From contig NW_024466512.1 of NCBI RefSeq assembly GCF_017591425.1, positions 17,487,001 to 17,551,000 on the forward strand: 64,000 bases of DNA, in the 5' to 3' direction. The position numbers were made by a program, and so were the translations under genes. Of the stretch, positions 34,819 through 47,452 are shown one piece after another. The DNA comes from Ochotona curzoniae (taxonomy: Eukaryota; Chordata; Mammalia; Lagomorpha; Ochotonidae). Each line of letters opens with the position of its first letter. Within the stretch, counting starts at the first letter, position 1. The notes below the pieces were generated by a model. It had not been told where the DNA came from. It was given only the letters and a program-made list of their open reading frames with translations, and did not search any database.

Positions 34819-35579
34819 CTGTTAGGGGACTAAAACCTTCAAAATAGTTTGGTGAACTACCCTTTACTTTATGGCAGCTCTAGATTATTTGTATGTATAG
34901 ATTGTGTCACTTATTTTGGAATTCAAAGAAACAACAGTTCAAGTAATGTCATGTAAGAAATCTTTGTTTCTGGTCTGTAGATTTCAGGAATCATGGTCCA
35001 TGGTAAAAACAGGAAATCTTGCCTTTTGATCATACACTTGGCCTTTCTTTATGCGAATGTTACATGCAAAACCAAAACATGGTCTCCACCCAGGAAACAA
35101 ATCAATAGAAATTCTAAATATTAGCAACATTCTTGATATATGTGAAGATTGCCTTTTATTTGAAAAATCATATATTGAGTGGAAAAGAAAATTGTCCCTC
35201 TCAATGTGTTTGATAGCCAGTATCAAGATTTTAGAATCTTGCATAGAAGTAAATTTAAAAAAAAAGACTTTCAAGGTTTCTCTATTAGTCATAGAATTTT
35301 GCTACATACATTTGAAAAAATCTAGTCTCATTTTTTTCCCTCTTTTTCCCATAACCATTACTTCTACTTCTGGCTGGGCTGTCACAGAGGTGTGATGTTT
35401 GTTTATCAGGACTGCTTTGAATGCTGGGCATTCCCTGGAGAATAGTGACTATTTGGTTAGGAAATAGAAGTCAGCATTTTGTCATCTCAGCCACAGCAGT
35501 TTCTCACCATCATGGGTAGCAGAGTCAGCTGGTAAGAGAGTCAGCTCTTCATGCCACCAGACCCTGTCACTGGCTATGT
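34819..35579. other. Intron, no gene seen
   Basis: Unique AT-rich sequence. Confidence 0.5.
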
Positions 35580-36240
35580 TGTTGCGGGGTGCGAGCAAGA
35601 TCATACCAAACAGGTCTAAGGTTTGTTAAAGAGTCTTTATTAACCCAACTTGGTGATAACAGGGCCCACTAGAAACAGCAAGTCACAAATCCATACAGCA
35701 ATCCAATCAATCGAAACTGCAAGAGGAACAAATAACCACTAACTACCCTGATGTTCATCCATTAAGCTGAAGACCTACGTCCCAGCTTCCCCAGCAATGT
35801 GTTATCCTGAGACATGTAATGAATAACCTGGGCACACCTTTCCCTGGCTTCTCTGCCCACATTCCACTGCTGCTAGGCTCCACCTCTCCTGGAACTCCCA
35901 ATAATACACAAATTAGAAATACAAAGCATCTTAGCATTGCTATCTTCACTGCCCCGCCCGAGCAGTGAACAGAAGGTGAGGAATAAAGATACACAGGTCC
36001 CATGCTCAGAGGAGACCTGTCCTCAGAGTGTGTCCACAGGAAGCCAGAGAGCAAGCGGGTGCTGGGGAGGCCAAGAGTCAGAATGCTAGTGCCATGGAAG
36101 CACGTGACCAGGAGAGAACCCTCCCTCTCATAGGCCTTTATAGGGGATTGTGGGGGGAGTGGTTATGCAGGAATACAATACCGCCCCCTCTGAGGTTTCA
36201 GGTGATAGTAGGTAAGCATCACTAAGATGGACAGGATAGA
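35580..36240 (-). mobile_element. ERV LTR, right boundary uncertain
   Basis: Another antisense LTR of an old endogenous retrovirus. The + strand left end is TGTTGCGGGGTGCGAGC. On the minus strand AATAAAGACTC lies about 60 bp before the 3' end, and CCTATAAAGGCC (36133-36144) looks like a U3 TATA box upstream of it. I found no matching target duplication at the right side, so the 5' end of the LTR is a guess. No viral gene seen. Confidence 0.65.
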
Positions 36241-39039
36241 ACACCTGGGTGGTGGGGGTGGGAAGTGATACTTCTTGCGACTGCTGGAAGATGCTGAGAA
36301 ATATACAGAGAACACTTAGCACAGTACATGGCACCGAGAATGCATTACATAGGTGCACCCTTGTGTTATCCAGGCACCTGAGAGCCAGCAGGTCTAGTTT
36401 GTGGTAGCAGAAAATACACAGGCCTAACTTAGTCAAAAGCCACCCGTGTTCCATGTCTTTCCCATTTGGGAGGTGCTCCCAGGTACTTTCGTTAATGTTC
36501 AATGCCTTTACCGTTATTCGCCAGAAGAAACCATAGTACAAGGAAGCACTCATGGGCCTTACCTAGAGAATATTACAGATTGTAGTAATTGTAAGCCATT
36601 AAATATTAAAATATTTGTCTTCACTGCCATTCTATTTGCGTTCGAATAGACCCAGTGGTGCCTTAATATCAAAAGGGTAAGATTGAGATAAAGGACAAAT
36701 GGCTCATTGAAATTCAATCCCCCTTGAAATATTGAAATGATTTCTGCATAGGCGTAAACACTTTAGAAACTGATATCTACCTAATTTCTTCTCCTTTCCC
36801 CAAGGCACTGCATTCAGTCGAAAGGCACTCAGGTATTTATAAGAAATATGTTGAGTATTGTGTACCATGCTGGTTTGGCAGGATTTCCATGTGCTTCAAG
36901 TTTCTCAGTGTCAGAGCTGATTTCTAATCTCATGAATATGTAAAGAATTTAAGTATCCAAGTTCAAAACTGGCAATTAGAGTGGAAACTGGGGAGATTGC
37001 TAAATGTCAACCCCAATGCTTGTTTATAAAACAAATTCTCAAGCTGAAATGCCATCATATGCAAACAAGGCAGGCCTGCATTCCACGTAGATACCATGTT
37101 TAAGTAGATTGTATCATTATTTTTCAATTGCTGCCTGGAGCAGTTTGATCTACCTGTTCCTAATGATTTGGAAGAAATAGGCTGTGAGAACAAGGAGAAA
37201 TGCACATTTAAAAATCAGGTACTGCGATTAAGTTTTAAATAAGTGCAATTATACTATCTAGTAGCTGTTTAGGCTTTCAAGTGAGCTATTTGTCTGTTCT
37301 AGCCCTCTTGTAATCTCCTCTCTGCCATCAACACTTGCTTTTAAGGCCAAGATTCTGCCTTACCATTTTCCTGTGTACCACTAGACCTGTCTTTCCAGGG
37401 GGTGTCTGTTTATGAGACTGGCCTGTGATTATATACTAGCCCTTCTTTTGCAGCCAGCTCTAGTTCCCTATGTCTAATCCCTCAAGTCACACCGTACGAA
37501 GCCCAGCTGTGGGACATGTGACAGATTCTAGTGACAGCAGAGGAATGGCCTGTGACAGATTTGATAAATCCAGCCACAGGGGAGACTGATGAAGCCAACA
37601 ACGTGTCATCATTTCTGTTCACTCTTCATCCACAAGTCTGAATGTTCAGCCTTGGTGCTCTGGTCTTTTGACCTTGTTGCTACTTGGATTCAGTCTTACT
37701 CAGAGGTTTTTGTAGGACTGCAGCCGTATAACCCGGTCCCTTTATCACTGTGGTTCCTGCTTTACTTTCTTTCATACATCACAGCTAAACTAGATCTTGG
37801 CCAAAGAAAAGCAAGCACAAAACTGAGCTGTGCTGCTCTGTTTATTTGCTCAGACTGCTATGTCTCCCTGGAATACTCTTTGATACTAAGAAAATTTTAA
37901 TGTATTCCAAGACCCACCTTGAAAGCATTTAAAAATTCTCTGAATTTCCTAAACAGGCTGGCCTACCACTGCACCTAATACTATATATACATTACTGTGG
38001 CTTGTCTCTCATACTTCTGACAAGCTAACTCGTGCATTGAAACTCCTGTGGTACGTAAAGGGAGTAGCGCCTGGGATGCTCGTTACGGAGCTTTGCCTCT
38101 CTGTCCTGTGTACCAGGCAGTCAAGGTGGAGACTCTTTGGCTTTCAGTGAGGTTTTGTGGGGTCATTTTAGGTATTGTAGAGTTGGGTTTCCTGTTAGCC
38201 TGAGTTCTGGCTCCCTTCTGTGTGCTAGAACCTGAACCCCAGAACATGGCTCTGAAGACTGAGTGTGTCTCTGGACTATTTCTTTTTCTTCATGTTGTGG
38301 CTAGTAGAGAAAAGAGTGTAATATTTCCAATGCCTCAGGGCTAACATTAGGAATTTATTTTAAGTCCTTAAGGCACCATCTCTTTCTTGCTAAAAAGAAT
38401 TGCAGGAGTGGTAAGGAGAACTGGAGGGCCATGAGGTAGGTGAGTGCTTTGTATTGAAGCCATCCCCAGGGCTGTATTAGGATGCGGCAAATAAATAGAA
38501 CTGGCAGAGCTTTCTGTCAGCCTTTTCAAGAAATGCAATTTTGCAGGCCCCCTGCTTCTAAAACATTAAAGGCAGAGAAGGAAAGAGGAGTGAGCAGGCA
38601 ACCTTGAAAAGAGCTGACAGCAGAAAGTGCTCCTCCAGCTGGAGCCTTTGTGGGGCAGACCCAGGACATCCCTGCCCAGCCCTACTGGGGAAGTCATGGT
38701 GGGAAGCTTTGTGGTCCACTGCACCTGACTCCATCAACCAGAGACTCATATTATCACAATGCTTAGCTTCTAATTAAGTTGTCCTGGCTCCAGTTTTTAA
38801 TGGAATTCTAGTTGTCCCATCAGTTTCCTAGCTGTAAGTAAAATCATAATACTCATATATGCTGACAATTGGAAAACAGAGGGCGCATTCATCCAAGTTG
38901 ACAATAAAGAAAAGACTTTGTAGCAACAGTGACCGTTGCATACTTGAGCCTCAACACAAGGAAAATAAATATGTCATCTCCTAACAAAACGAGGCCATTC
39001 ATTTAGGAGTTTAGCCAACATGTGAACGATTAGAAGTTT
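36241..39039. other. Intron, no gene seen
   Basis: Unique sequence. A 141-codon minus-strand frame (36128-36553) overlaps the LTR edge and has no domain I recognise. Confidence 0.45.
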
Positions 39040-39305
39040 GGTGCCTCAGTTACTTCAATGCCAAGGATATCTCTGTGTCGTCATGGAGTGCCTTGGTTTC
39101 CCAAGGCTGCCTTCATGTCAGCTTCCTGCTCATGCCCACAGATGGCAAGAATAAGAGTTGAATCTTTGTCATCCTTTGGAGTTCCTGCCTTTGGCCTCAT
39201 CTGTCCTTGGCTTTGGAGGGTACTGGGAGAGTGAATCAGTGGATGGGAGGTCTCTTTCTCTCTGACTCTCTACCTTTCAGATAAACAAATAAATAAGTAA
39301 ATATT
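39040..39305 (+). mobile_element. Old C-SINE-type copy
   Basis: GGCTTTGGAGGGTACTGGGA, GAGTGAATCAGTGGATGGG, a CTCTTTCTCTCTGACTCTC run and an AAACAAATAAATAAG tail mark the 3' part; the 5' part is decayed. Confidence 0.55.
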
Positions 39306-40959
39306 TCTGGGAAAAAAAAAAGGTGGAGAAGAAATAGCATTTCTGACACCTTGATTTTCTCACCCCATCTTGATCTGCTGGGTAGTGCCGGTGCAGCACA
39401 TTCCTTTGCACCCCAAATGTGACACCTGTCCCTTCTTCTGTGTCCAGCATCCGGATTGCAGCTTCATGGCCCTGCTGATGAACGCGCACCAGAGATGCTT
39501 GACAGTTGGTTCAACACGAGGAACAAAACTGCCATTGGAATCCATCTTTCACAATTAAGTGTGTTTTAATCTCTTCTCTGAACAGACAACGGCAGATGGC
39601 AAGAAACCAGGCCATTGTGAGAGACTTACAAACGAAAAATAAACAAACAAAAAACCAAGCACAAGTTCAGGAGAGGAGGGCAGCAGGATGAAGTGTTGAC
39701 AGCCCCAGACATGCATAATGACCAGGGCCTGAGGCTGCAAATAGATCTTGGAAACAGAGAAAAGTTGGGTTTGTGCTCATTAAGTTCTGTTCATTAAGAC
39801 AGGGGAGGACTCAGATATTTTAGACAGCAAAGATTTTCTGTCTTGCCTCCTTAGTGAACCAGAATGTTTCCCTGCTCTGTTCTCCCAAAAATGTCTGCTT
39901 CTTTAATTCCTTTAGTCTCAAAAAGTGTTTGCAGAACAAAAACAAGTTTAGGGTTGAACACTTGAACGCCCTGATGTAGCTCAAACACGCTTTCTTCCTC
40001 TCGTCTTTTTCTCTGGACTTGGCATGGCTGAAGAGGGCTGTCGCTGCTCTCTCTGATGTGATAAATAGTAATGTTGGTTCTCAGTTCTGTGTTCCAACAG
40101 TCAGAGGAAAGCTCGGAGCTGGAGACAGGTGAGGAGGGAAATAAATCTTATTTAGGTGCTGCCAACACTGTGAAATCTTTGCACATGAAAAGCCTTCTTT
40201 CCTCAAGTGATTGAGATGGAGTCATAGTGTAATTGCTTTGATACCATTCCCAACTTTGCTGTCAGACCATGGGTTTCATTAACACATTAACTGGAACAGC
40301 TCTGAGTTGTTGCTTTCTTCCTTTCCTGGTATAGCATAAGGCTAGACAATTAAAACCTTGTGGGATAATGTGTTTGAAGTAGTAGGTGGATTCTCCTGAC
40401 AGATTCCATCTAAGTGTGTGTGGATAAGGGCCTGCTTGCAAATCCTTGCAAGTTTCAAATATCGTGACACTTGTGGAGTTTGTTTTTAAAGGTATAGGCT
40501 TCTAGGTATAGCTCCATGGAAGCAGAAGTGCTTGTTGCGTAAGCTTGCTTTGCCTAATCATTGGAAAAATCTGAATTCCCTAGCAGGTAGATAGATTCAT
40601 GATGAAGGGATTTGCAGAGTGCAAAATTAGCACTTTCGGGTTTTGTTGTTGTTGGTTTTTTTTTTCTGGGGGGGGGGTCATGTTCTAAATACTTATAGAT
40701 AAGATATATGGAATTCCTAACACCTCAAAGCTTTATGCAAGATTTATCTATCTACCTATCTAGAGAGGAGTTTCTGCCTTGCCTTATTAGAAGGCTTTCT
40801 TTGAATGTTACTAAGAAAATTAAGTATATGACTTTACTTCCCAGTATGTTAGACTTCATTATACCGTTCATTTATGAGAATACGTGTATAAACGTGATTG
40901 CCTATATCAGTTTATTTTGTGATTAGCCTAAAGGCTGTCAGAGAGAATATATGATATTT
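39306..40959. other. Intron, no gene seen
   Basis: Unique sequence with a 9-10 base G run near 40668 and a short TATC-like tract near 40744. Confidence 0.5.
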
Positions 40960-41265
40960 GTCCTCTTGGGATTGGCTAATTTTAGCATGCGTTTCTCCTC
41001 CCGAGTGAAAAATGGGGCTCCCATTTTGAATCCTGTAAATACAGCTGTATAGTATGATACTAGATTTTCCACCTTTATACCTACCACATTATGGTCCATT
41101 TAAATAACGGAAAGTTAATTTTATAACTGTCCATAAGGGACTATCGTACTGTGATAATTTGGGGAATCATAGTGGGGGAGATTATGGAGAGGGAGGAAAA
41201 TGAGGGGAAGGGAAGAGCCCCTTTATAAAGCTGTATCCTGGTAAATAACAAATATATTAGAAAAC
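40960..41265 (+). repeat. Possible LINE-1 3' UTR-like sequence
   Basis: AT-rich, then a purine tract GGAGAGGGAGGAAAATGAGG and an A-rich end near 41255-41270, the layout of a mammalian L1 3' UTR. Family not confirmed. Confidence 0.3.
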
Positions 41266-43234
41266 AAAAGACAGCATTTTGAGGTTAAGTATCTGCCACC
41301 TGTTTCTCCACCATGGTCCTTTCAATAAACTCATTTATATAAAATTTAATCACTCAGTTTTTATGCTATTCATTTATGTGGCATGACATATGATGGTTTA
41401 ATTAACCAAGAAATGCTCCCATTCTGCTTGCTGCAAAGACAAACCAACATTTATGGGCTGCTAATATTTTGAAGATAATATTGACATATAATCTGTATCT
41501 GTTCTTGTTAGTATGTTTTGAAGTTTGATAGTTTGTAATATCTTCATAAATATATAAATACAGATACATATACATATACATGTATGTATTGGCCTGCAAT
41601 TTGATAGCATCTATTACTGTGCCATGGTTCTTTGGAGATGAGTCCAATGGTAACTGTAGGAGTCAGGACAGGTTCATGAAGGAGGTAACCTTTGATCTGT
41701 CTCTAAAAAGAAGACTCACATGGAGACAGGCATTTCCTGAAGCAACCCCTACTGGAGTAGATACATTATGCAGGCTTATGAAAGAACACGTCCCTGGGTG
41801 TGAGTGGGAAAACGAGAAAGTTCGTCCACCAGGACCAAAGGATACCCGTCCAGAGATGGCATTGAGCCACGTAAGAGAGGCTTGTTTTATTTTGTATACC
41901 CACTGCTCAAGAGGCCTCCAGACGCTCACAAATACCGTGGCGGTCCTTTGAAGAAATAAACAAATCGCAGGGGACACACCTGACTGGGATGCAGCCTCTG
42001 AATCCAAGCCTAGGGGATAAATTTACAAAGAGAAAGGGGGAGAACAAAAAGAACAAAGAAATCAGCAGCAATGGATTTCTCACAGAGATTAGTTCTCTAT
42101 AGAAGCCCAGATGGCAATCCCTGGGTTTACTGTGAGCCCTTAGAAGTGATGTAAGATTCTCATGGGGTCTATGTGAATACAGCCTTCCCATATAGAATTA
42201 TTCCGTCCATATTCTGTTAACATTTGTGTTGATCTTTATATATGAATGAAGATATTTGCATGCACATAACAGTGGACTGAACTCTGTTCCCTGAAAAAAA
42301 AAAAAAAAACAAGTACAGTTCTGAAGTTAAAAAGAATTAGGACAAGGGGAAATGGAAATCCCAGATTGGGGTCTTGCTGTTGTTATTTAAAACTGTATCT
42401 GAAAATAAAGGGTTTTCAGGACATGTTGGAAACAAGAAGCAGTGTATGCATGCATGCTGTCTTTCTCAGTTAAGGGTCTTATCCCTGCTTTTCCTGCCTC
42501 TCTCCTTGGCACCTTCTACTGTAACCAACATGAAATGCGCCCAGGAAACCTTCCTCCCTCAGGCAGGTTGGTTAAGGAAAAATAATTTAAAAACCTTAGA
42601 AAGAAAATCAATTGTTTCTCCTTGGGTGGGATGCTCAAATACCGTGTAGTTACAGCCAACTAAACTGCAAGCTTTAGCAACTGGATATTTTATTTGTGTG
42701 AGATTTTGTTGTTGTTTTGATGAAAAGGACACGATGTCATAGCAAGTTCTGTCAAGTGTCAGTCAGTAAATGCTCATTTGAGTTGAATTCTTCCCTAATC
42801 ATGCCTGATGGATCTGCAATTGAGTGAGTCATTTGGTGAGACCTTTGGTTCGCCACTGCCTGTTGAGGGGAAGACCAACCAATCATGGTACTCAATGCAG
42901 TGTGACTCACCATCCATCCACACTGTAGGAGTTGGCAGGTGCGGTGGTGGAATCTTGAAGGATAGATGGCGGATAGAGAGGATTTAGTATTTCTCAAATA
43001 AGAATGCAAATGCACATTGGGAAGCAGAGTGCCTGGAGTAATTCTCTGGACTGTACTCTACGGGTGCTCTTGGAGGCAGCAGAGTGTCCTGGGGAGATGG
43101 CCTTTAGCAAAGACGAATAGAGATGATGAGGAGTGGTGAATAGGACAGAAGAGAAAAGAAGACATGTCCGAGTTCATTATGTGGACTGTCATCAACAGTG
43201 ATGTTGTGTGACCTTAGGGAGAAGTGAAACCAAG
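41266..43234. other. Intron, no gene seen
   Basis: Includes an ATACAT-type tract near 41560-41585 and a 17-A run at 42293-42309. The 123-codon frame at 41580-41951 is not recognised. Confidence 0.45.
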
Positions 43235-43365
43235 TTAACAGGTGAGTTTGAAATCTTACCAGCTGTGTGATCCTCTGCTAAATGACCATAATAACTTTAG
43301 CTCAGGGGTGGCACAAAGCTTACGTGAAAGCATACATGCAAAGTGCTTGAAGTATACTAAGAACT
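43235..43365 (+). repeat. MIR-like old SINE
   Basis: CCAGCTGTGTGATCCTCTGC followed by ACCATAATAACTTTAGCTC and CATGCAAAGTGCTTGAAGTA gives the MIR core-to-tail order. Confidence 0.6.
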
Positions 43366-43819
43366 GAGTTGGGGTAGGCATAGGTTTAGTAACCTGAAGT
43401 TTTTCAGCTTGCTGTAGCCAAGAGCAGCATCGGCTCGTCATTGGCTGTGGAATTGTTTTTCTTCCTGTTTGAAGCCCTTTCCAAATTGTCCTCATCATGG
43501 GCATCCAACTTTGTCTTGATAAGCCAGATGTGTTCAGATCTTGGCCCTGCTTACCTCACCTGCTTTGTGCATTTGAATACTGCCCTTCGTTCAGATCCCA
43601 GCTGGTCCTCCACACCCCGAAGCACCCCTCCCTGAGTCCTGAGCCTTCTGCACTGCTTTGTCGCTAACTGTCCTGTGTGTTTTCCATTGTATTCAGCAGA
43701 CTCATGTTAAAGGCAGTGATTTTTTGCAGAGCCAGACCCAGGTTTTGCTCCTTACCTTCCCCACAATTCTCTGAAAGTGTTGGGTCAAGTTGCACAGCAA
43801 ACTTTATTAGCCGGAGCAC

Positions 43820-43960
43820 AGGGCATGAATTCCAGTTCATGAATTCTAGTCTGATATGGCATGTGATTTTCAATAAGTCCTTATACACCTCAGCTTCCTC
43901 AACTGTACAATGAGAATATGACTTTCCACCTTGCAGAATTTGTATGAAGGATAGAGATGA
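43820..43960 (+). repeat. MIR-like old SINE
   Basis: CCTCAGCTTCCTCAACTGTA with CAATGAGAATATGACTTTCC is a clear MIR signature, located just before the 44086 exon. Confidence 0.65.
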
Positions 43961-44085
43961 TGTTTGTGGGGGTTTCTCCTGGGAAATGACTGGTGTTCCA
44001 TGAGTGGTATCATTATGACTGATGGAGAGAAATGATTCTGTGCATTCAGTGTTCCCAGGTTCTGAGAACTTTCTCTTCTTTGTAG

Positions 44086-44159
44086 TTGTACAGCTCTGCT
44101 GAATTTGGGAGAAGATGGCAGCTTATCCAAGAAGCAGTTGTACCCAACAGGTTTTACTG
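44086..44159 (+). CDS. SORCS1: SORCS1 internal exon, VPS10 beta-propeller (74 bp)
   Basis: A short exon that continues directly from the AAG lysine codon of the previous exon. It reads LYSSAEFGRRWQLIQ, then a segment ending PNRFY, and stops after the first two bases of a TGG codon (phase 2). Residues 4-11 (SAEFGRRW) are a degenerate Asp box with Glu where Asp is usual, a second blade signature about 40 residues after the first. The acceptor is a pyrimidine tract ending TTTGTAG and the donor is GTAAGT. SSAEFG is the SORCS1 form as I remember it (SSMDFG in SORCS3). The codon after IQE encodes Ala; I recall Gly in human, which would be a mild substitution. Confidence 0.95.
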
Positions 44160-44631
44160 GTAAGTCTCACCTTTTCTTAGGGCACAAGAAGATGTCACGT
44201 GAGGGATGACACTGGCAGCTCCTTATCCCCTGCTCTTGCTCACACACCTACCTCCCACCAGTCAGGATGTGACACTGGAGAAGTAACCATTTTAAGGAGT
44301 GTTTAAAGTAGCAGCACAGATTGCGTAGCACCTCCAGTGTGGATCATTGGGCAGAGTGCACAGTAGGGCTTTTGTAAGTGCTGATTTGTTATGTTTAAGG
44401 GAAGTTTAAGATAGTTGTTTTTTCAAAAAAAAAAACAATTAACAGTGATTTTTATTCTTGAAGGCATCTGATACACATTTACCACATCTCCAAAGAAAGG
44501 TTTTCAGTTTAGAGAAGTTGGTCGTATTTACTGTAAACATAGTTCATCCATCCCCCCCACCCGCCCATCCTGATTTCAGATCAGGTTGTCATATGGATCG
44601 CAACCGGTATTCTTTATTTTCACTCAGTGGA

Positions 44632-44633
<2 letters not shown>
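44160..44633. other. Start of 19.3-kb SORCS1 intron
   Basis: Begins with the GTAAGT donor. No repeat recognised apart from a short A run. Confidence 0.6.
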
Positions 44634-44675
<42 letters not shown>

Positions 44676-44690
44676 CATATGTGTGTGTGG
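44634..44690. repeat. (GT)n microsatellite
   Basis: About 16 GT units, then a GCGCGCACATAT interruption and a second short GT run. Alternating purine-pyrimidine with CG steps could adopt Z-DNA. Frames of Val/Cys repeats are artefacts. Confidence 0.95.
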
Positions 44691-45084
44691 GCCCACCTCC
44701 TGGGTTGCAGATGACAACTTTCTTCTCTCATGGAGGGAGGAGAGAGAGATCTCTTATGACCTTTACAGTTCTTACAGGTGCACCTGCACCAGTGTGGAGA
44801 CTTCACCCTTCTAACAACGTTTCACCCTATTTACATCTCAGAGGTCTCACCTTCACCAAACTTTAACATATGGAGTTGGCAGAACACAAATACTCCATCC
44901 ATACCATATATTTTATATATTTATATTTACATAACTGTGAGTTATTTTGTTCTATGTGCTGTTTTACTGAGGGAACTTAATTGATTTTTTTCATATATGA
45001 TTGGTGTTTAATGAACTCTGAAAATGAATATGAGGAAAAAATTGTAACAAAGTTTACAATTTTTTTTTCTACCGAAACAATGTG

Positions 45085-45420
45085 GTTGGTGTTTGGCCTT
45101 GCAGTTAAGGTGCCAGTTAAGACATGAACATTCCTTGGAGGAGTACCAGCTTGAAGTCCAAGCTTGCATCTGTTTCTGGATTTCTAATATGGCAAGTCCA
45201 AGCAGGTAGCAGGTGATGGTACAGGTGTTTGTGAGCCTGGATTGCGTTCTGCCTTCAGCCTTGCCCAGCTCTGAGCCAGCCCAGTTCAGACATCGCAGGC
45301 ATTTGGGGAAGGAATGGACAGATGACACATCTTTCTTTGTCTCTCTCTCTGTCTCTCTCTGCCTGTCTGTGTATTTTTTTTTCATCTACCGCTGTGTTCA
45401 AGCTAATTAAAATATTTTTT
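45085..45420 (+). mobile_element. Old C-SINE-type copy
   Basis: GGTGTTTGGCCTTGCAGTTA and AGGTGCCAGTTAAGACATG head, GGCATTTGGGGAAGGAATGG, a CT-rich run, and an ATTAAAATATTTTTTAAAA tail. An older subtype than the full-length copies. Confidence 0.6.
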
Positions 45421-45496
45421 AAAAAATTTGTATACAAAGATAAATATTCTTTAATTGTCCATGAAATTTTAGGACTATATATCGTCATTTAAGCAA

Positions 45497-45812
45497 CAAG
45501 ATTTATTTTTATTGGAAAGGCAGATATACAGAGTAAAGGAGATGCAGAGAGAAAGATGCTTTGTCCACTGATTTACTCCCCAAGTGGTTGAAACAAATGG
45601 AATTGACCTGACCTGAAGCCAGGAGTCAGGGACTTCCTCTGGATCTCCCACATGGGTGCAGGGTCCCAAGGCTCTGGGCCATCCTCTGCTATTTCCCAGG
45701 CAGGGAGCTAGAAGGGAAGTAGAGCAACCAGGACATGAATCAGTGCCCATATGGGATTCCTGCAGATGCAATGCAAGGACTTTCACCCACTAGGCTATCA
45801 TGCCAGGTCCAT
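45497..45812 (-). mobile_element. C-SINE
   Basis: Full antisense copy: AAGATTTATTTTTATTGGAA, TACTCCCCAAGTGGTTGAAA, GGTCCCAAGGCTCTGGGCC, CCCATATGGGATTCCTGC, ending CATGCCAGGTCC. Confidence 0.9.
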
Positions 45813-45889
45813 ATCAACATTTTTTGAATAACTATATATCATCACACTTGAAGCATATAAAATGGGGTTAAAGATTAAAATAAATAAAA

Positions 45890-46020
45890 CTTTTTATGAA
45901 GTTAATTCAGAAGTTCATAAAAAATGGAATTGAAATGCAAATTTATCTTGCTCTAAAATGTTTTGAAATCTGTATGTAGTTTGTCATTGTATCCATTTTG
46001 ATGAATTGTTTGAATACCTC
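45890..46020. repeat. Short dispersed repeat, about 130 bp, inverted ends
   Basis: Left CAGAAGTTCATAAAAAATGG and right CCATTTTGATGAATTGTTTG are inverted relative to each other, with TTTTGAAATCTGTATGTAG inside. The most complete copy of the family also hinted at near 5283, 10184 and 11692. It may be a small DNA-transposon derivative. Confidence 0.45.
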
Positions 46021-46235
46021 TTAATAGGAGAAGGAAGGAGGAAGGAGGAATGAAGAGAGGAGAGACAGAGACATAAAAATGTAGGCATGGGAATATTTTT
46101 TCTTAAAGTACCTCAGCTCAAACTCCTAATTAAACTTGAGATGGCCTCTGTTGATGGAAATAGGTAGCTAAAATTGAAGAGAACTGACATAAAGTTGATT
46201 TTGGTTTTCCAGTTTCCAAAGGCTTATAATTTGAC

Positions 46236-46562
46236 AAGAATGGAGTTGCCACCATGAGGTAATAGATAAGCCTCTGCCCACAGCGCCTGCATCCCATTTG
46301 GCACTGGTTGAGGTCCTGTCAGCCTCACTGATCCAGCTCCCTGCTTATGTGCCTGAGGAAGCAATGGAAGATGGCCCAAGACCTTTGACCCTTGCACCCA
46401 CGTGGTAGACTCAGAGGAACCCTCGACTTCTGGCTTTGGACTGGCCCGGCTCCTGCCATTGCGATTAATTTGGGGAATAAGAAAGCCAGTGGAAAATCTC
46501 ACTCTCTTCTCTCTCTGTTGCTGTGCCTTTCAAACTTAAGTAAATGAATCTGTAAGAAAAGA
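46236..46562 (+). mobile_element. C-SINE (diverged)
   Basis: GATCCAGCTCCCTGCTTATG, GAAGCAATGGAAGATGGCCC, GCACCCACGTGGTAGACTC and an AAACTTAAGTAAATGAATC tail. Confidence 0.75.
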
Positions 46563-46572
46563 AAAATGTGTG

Positions 46573-46935
46573 GGAGGTCAGCATCGTGACGCGGCATGTT
46601 AAGCTGCCACTTGGGATGGCAACATCCTACATGTGAAAGCCGGTGAGTCCAACTACGGTGCACTTGATCCGGCCCTCGCTAAGTTACCTGGGGAGGCAGC
46701 AGAGGACAGCTCAAGTGCTTGAGCCCCTGACATTCATGAGGGAGATCTAGACAGAGATAGGAGCACCTGGTGTGGCAAAGCTCTGGCTGTATTCTCACCT
46801 GATGGAGGGTATGAGTGAATCAGCAAAGAGAAATGCACACATACTCTCTCTCTTTCTCTCTCTCTCTCTCTGTCGCTGTCTGCCTTCCTCCCTTTTTTTC
46901 TGGAACTTTGCTTTCAAGTCAATCAAAATAGATAA
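46573..46935 (+). mobile_element. Old C-SINE subtype
   Basis: Head GGTCAGCATCGTGACGCGGC, body GGGGAGGCAGCAGAGGACAG, a long CT run (46842-46871), then TTTCAAGTCAATCAAAATAG. Confidence 0.7.
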
Positions 46936-47221
46936 GGATTAAAGAAAAGAATGAATTATGGAGCATTCTGTTGTAATTTTGATGTTACTTATCAATACCT
47001 TTTGAATTTACATCCTAATCTCTGGCAAAAGATTTGATTTTACCTTTCCCTAATTTATCTAAACTGCCCATGGACCCCAGACACTTTAGCTGTTTCCAAA
47101 CTGTTACTACTGGAAGCTAGCTGAGATAATAGTTTAAGTTTCATTTATGGAGTTAATCAGAATGATCAGGGTAGTGACCTTTGGGAAGCTAATGGACTTT
47201 TGTAACTCAAATGATTCAAGT

Positions 47222-47452
47222 ATCTCTCCTGTGGATGCTGTTGTGCTGTGGTGGGTTAAGTCTTCATTTCCTTCATTTTACTGTGCCTGGGAAGGCAATG
47301 CAAGGTGACCCAGTCATTTTGGTTCCTGCTCCCCAATGGGAGACCACAGTGGGGTTCTTAACTCTTGACTTCAATCTGGCCCAGCTCTTGCCATTGGGGA
47401 GTAAACCTATAGATAGGTGATCTGTTTTTTCCTGTGTCACTGTGTACCTTTT
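47222..47452 (+). mobile_element. Old C-SINE, 3' truncated
   Basis: CTGTGCCTGGGAAGGCAATG, CCCCAATGGGAGACCACAG and GCCATTGGGGAGTAAACC. Its tail is directly abutted by the antisense SINE at 47453. Confidence 0.65.

Noticed and set aside
36128..36553. 141-codon minus-strand frame, considered as viral remnant
   Set aside because: No retroviral motif seen; it overlaps the LTR promoter end and adjacent unique DNA.
44634..44690. Cys/Val-repeat protein
   Set aside because: Translation of a GT microsatellite.
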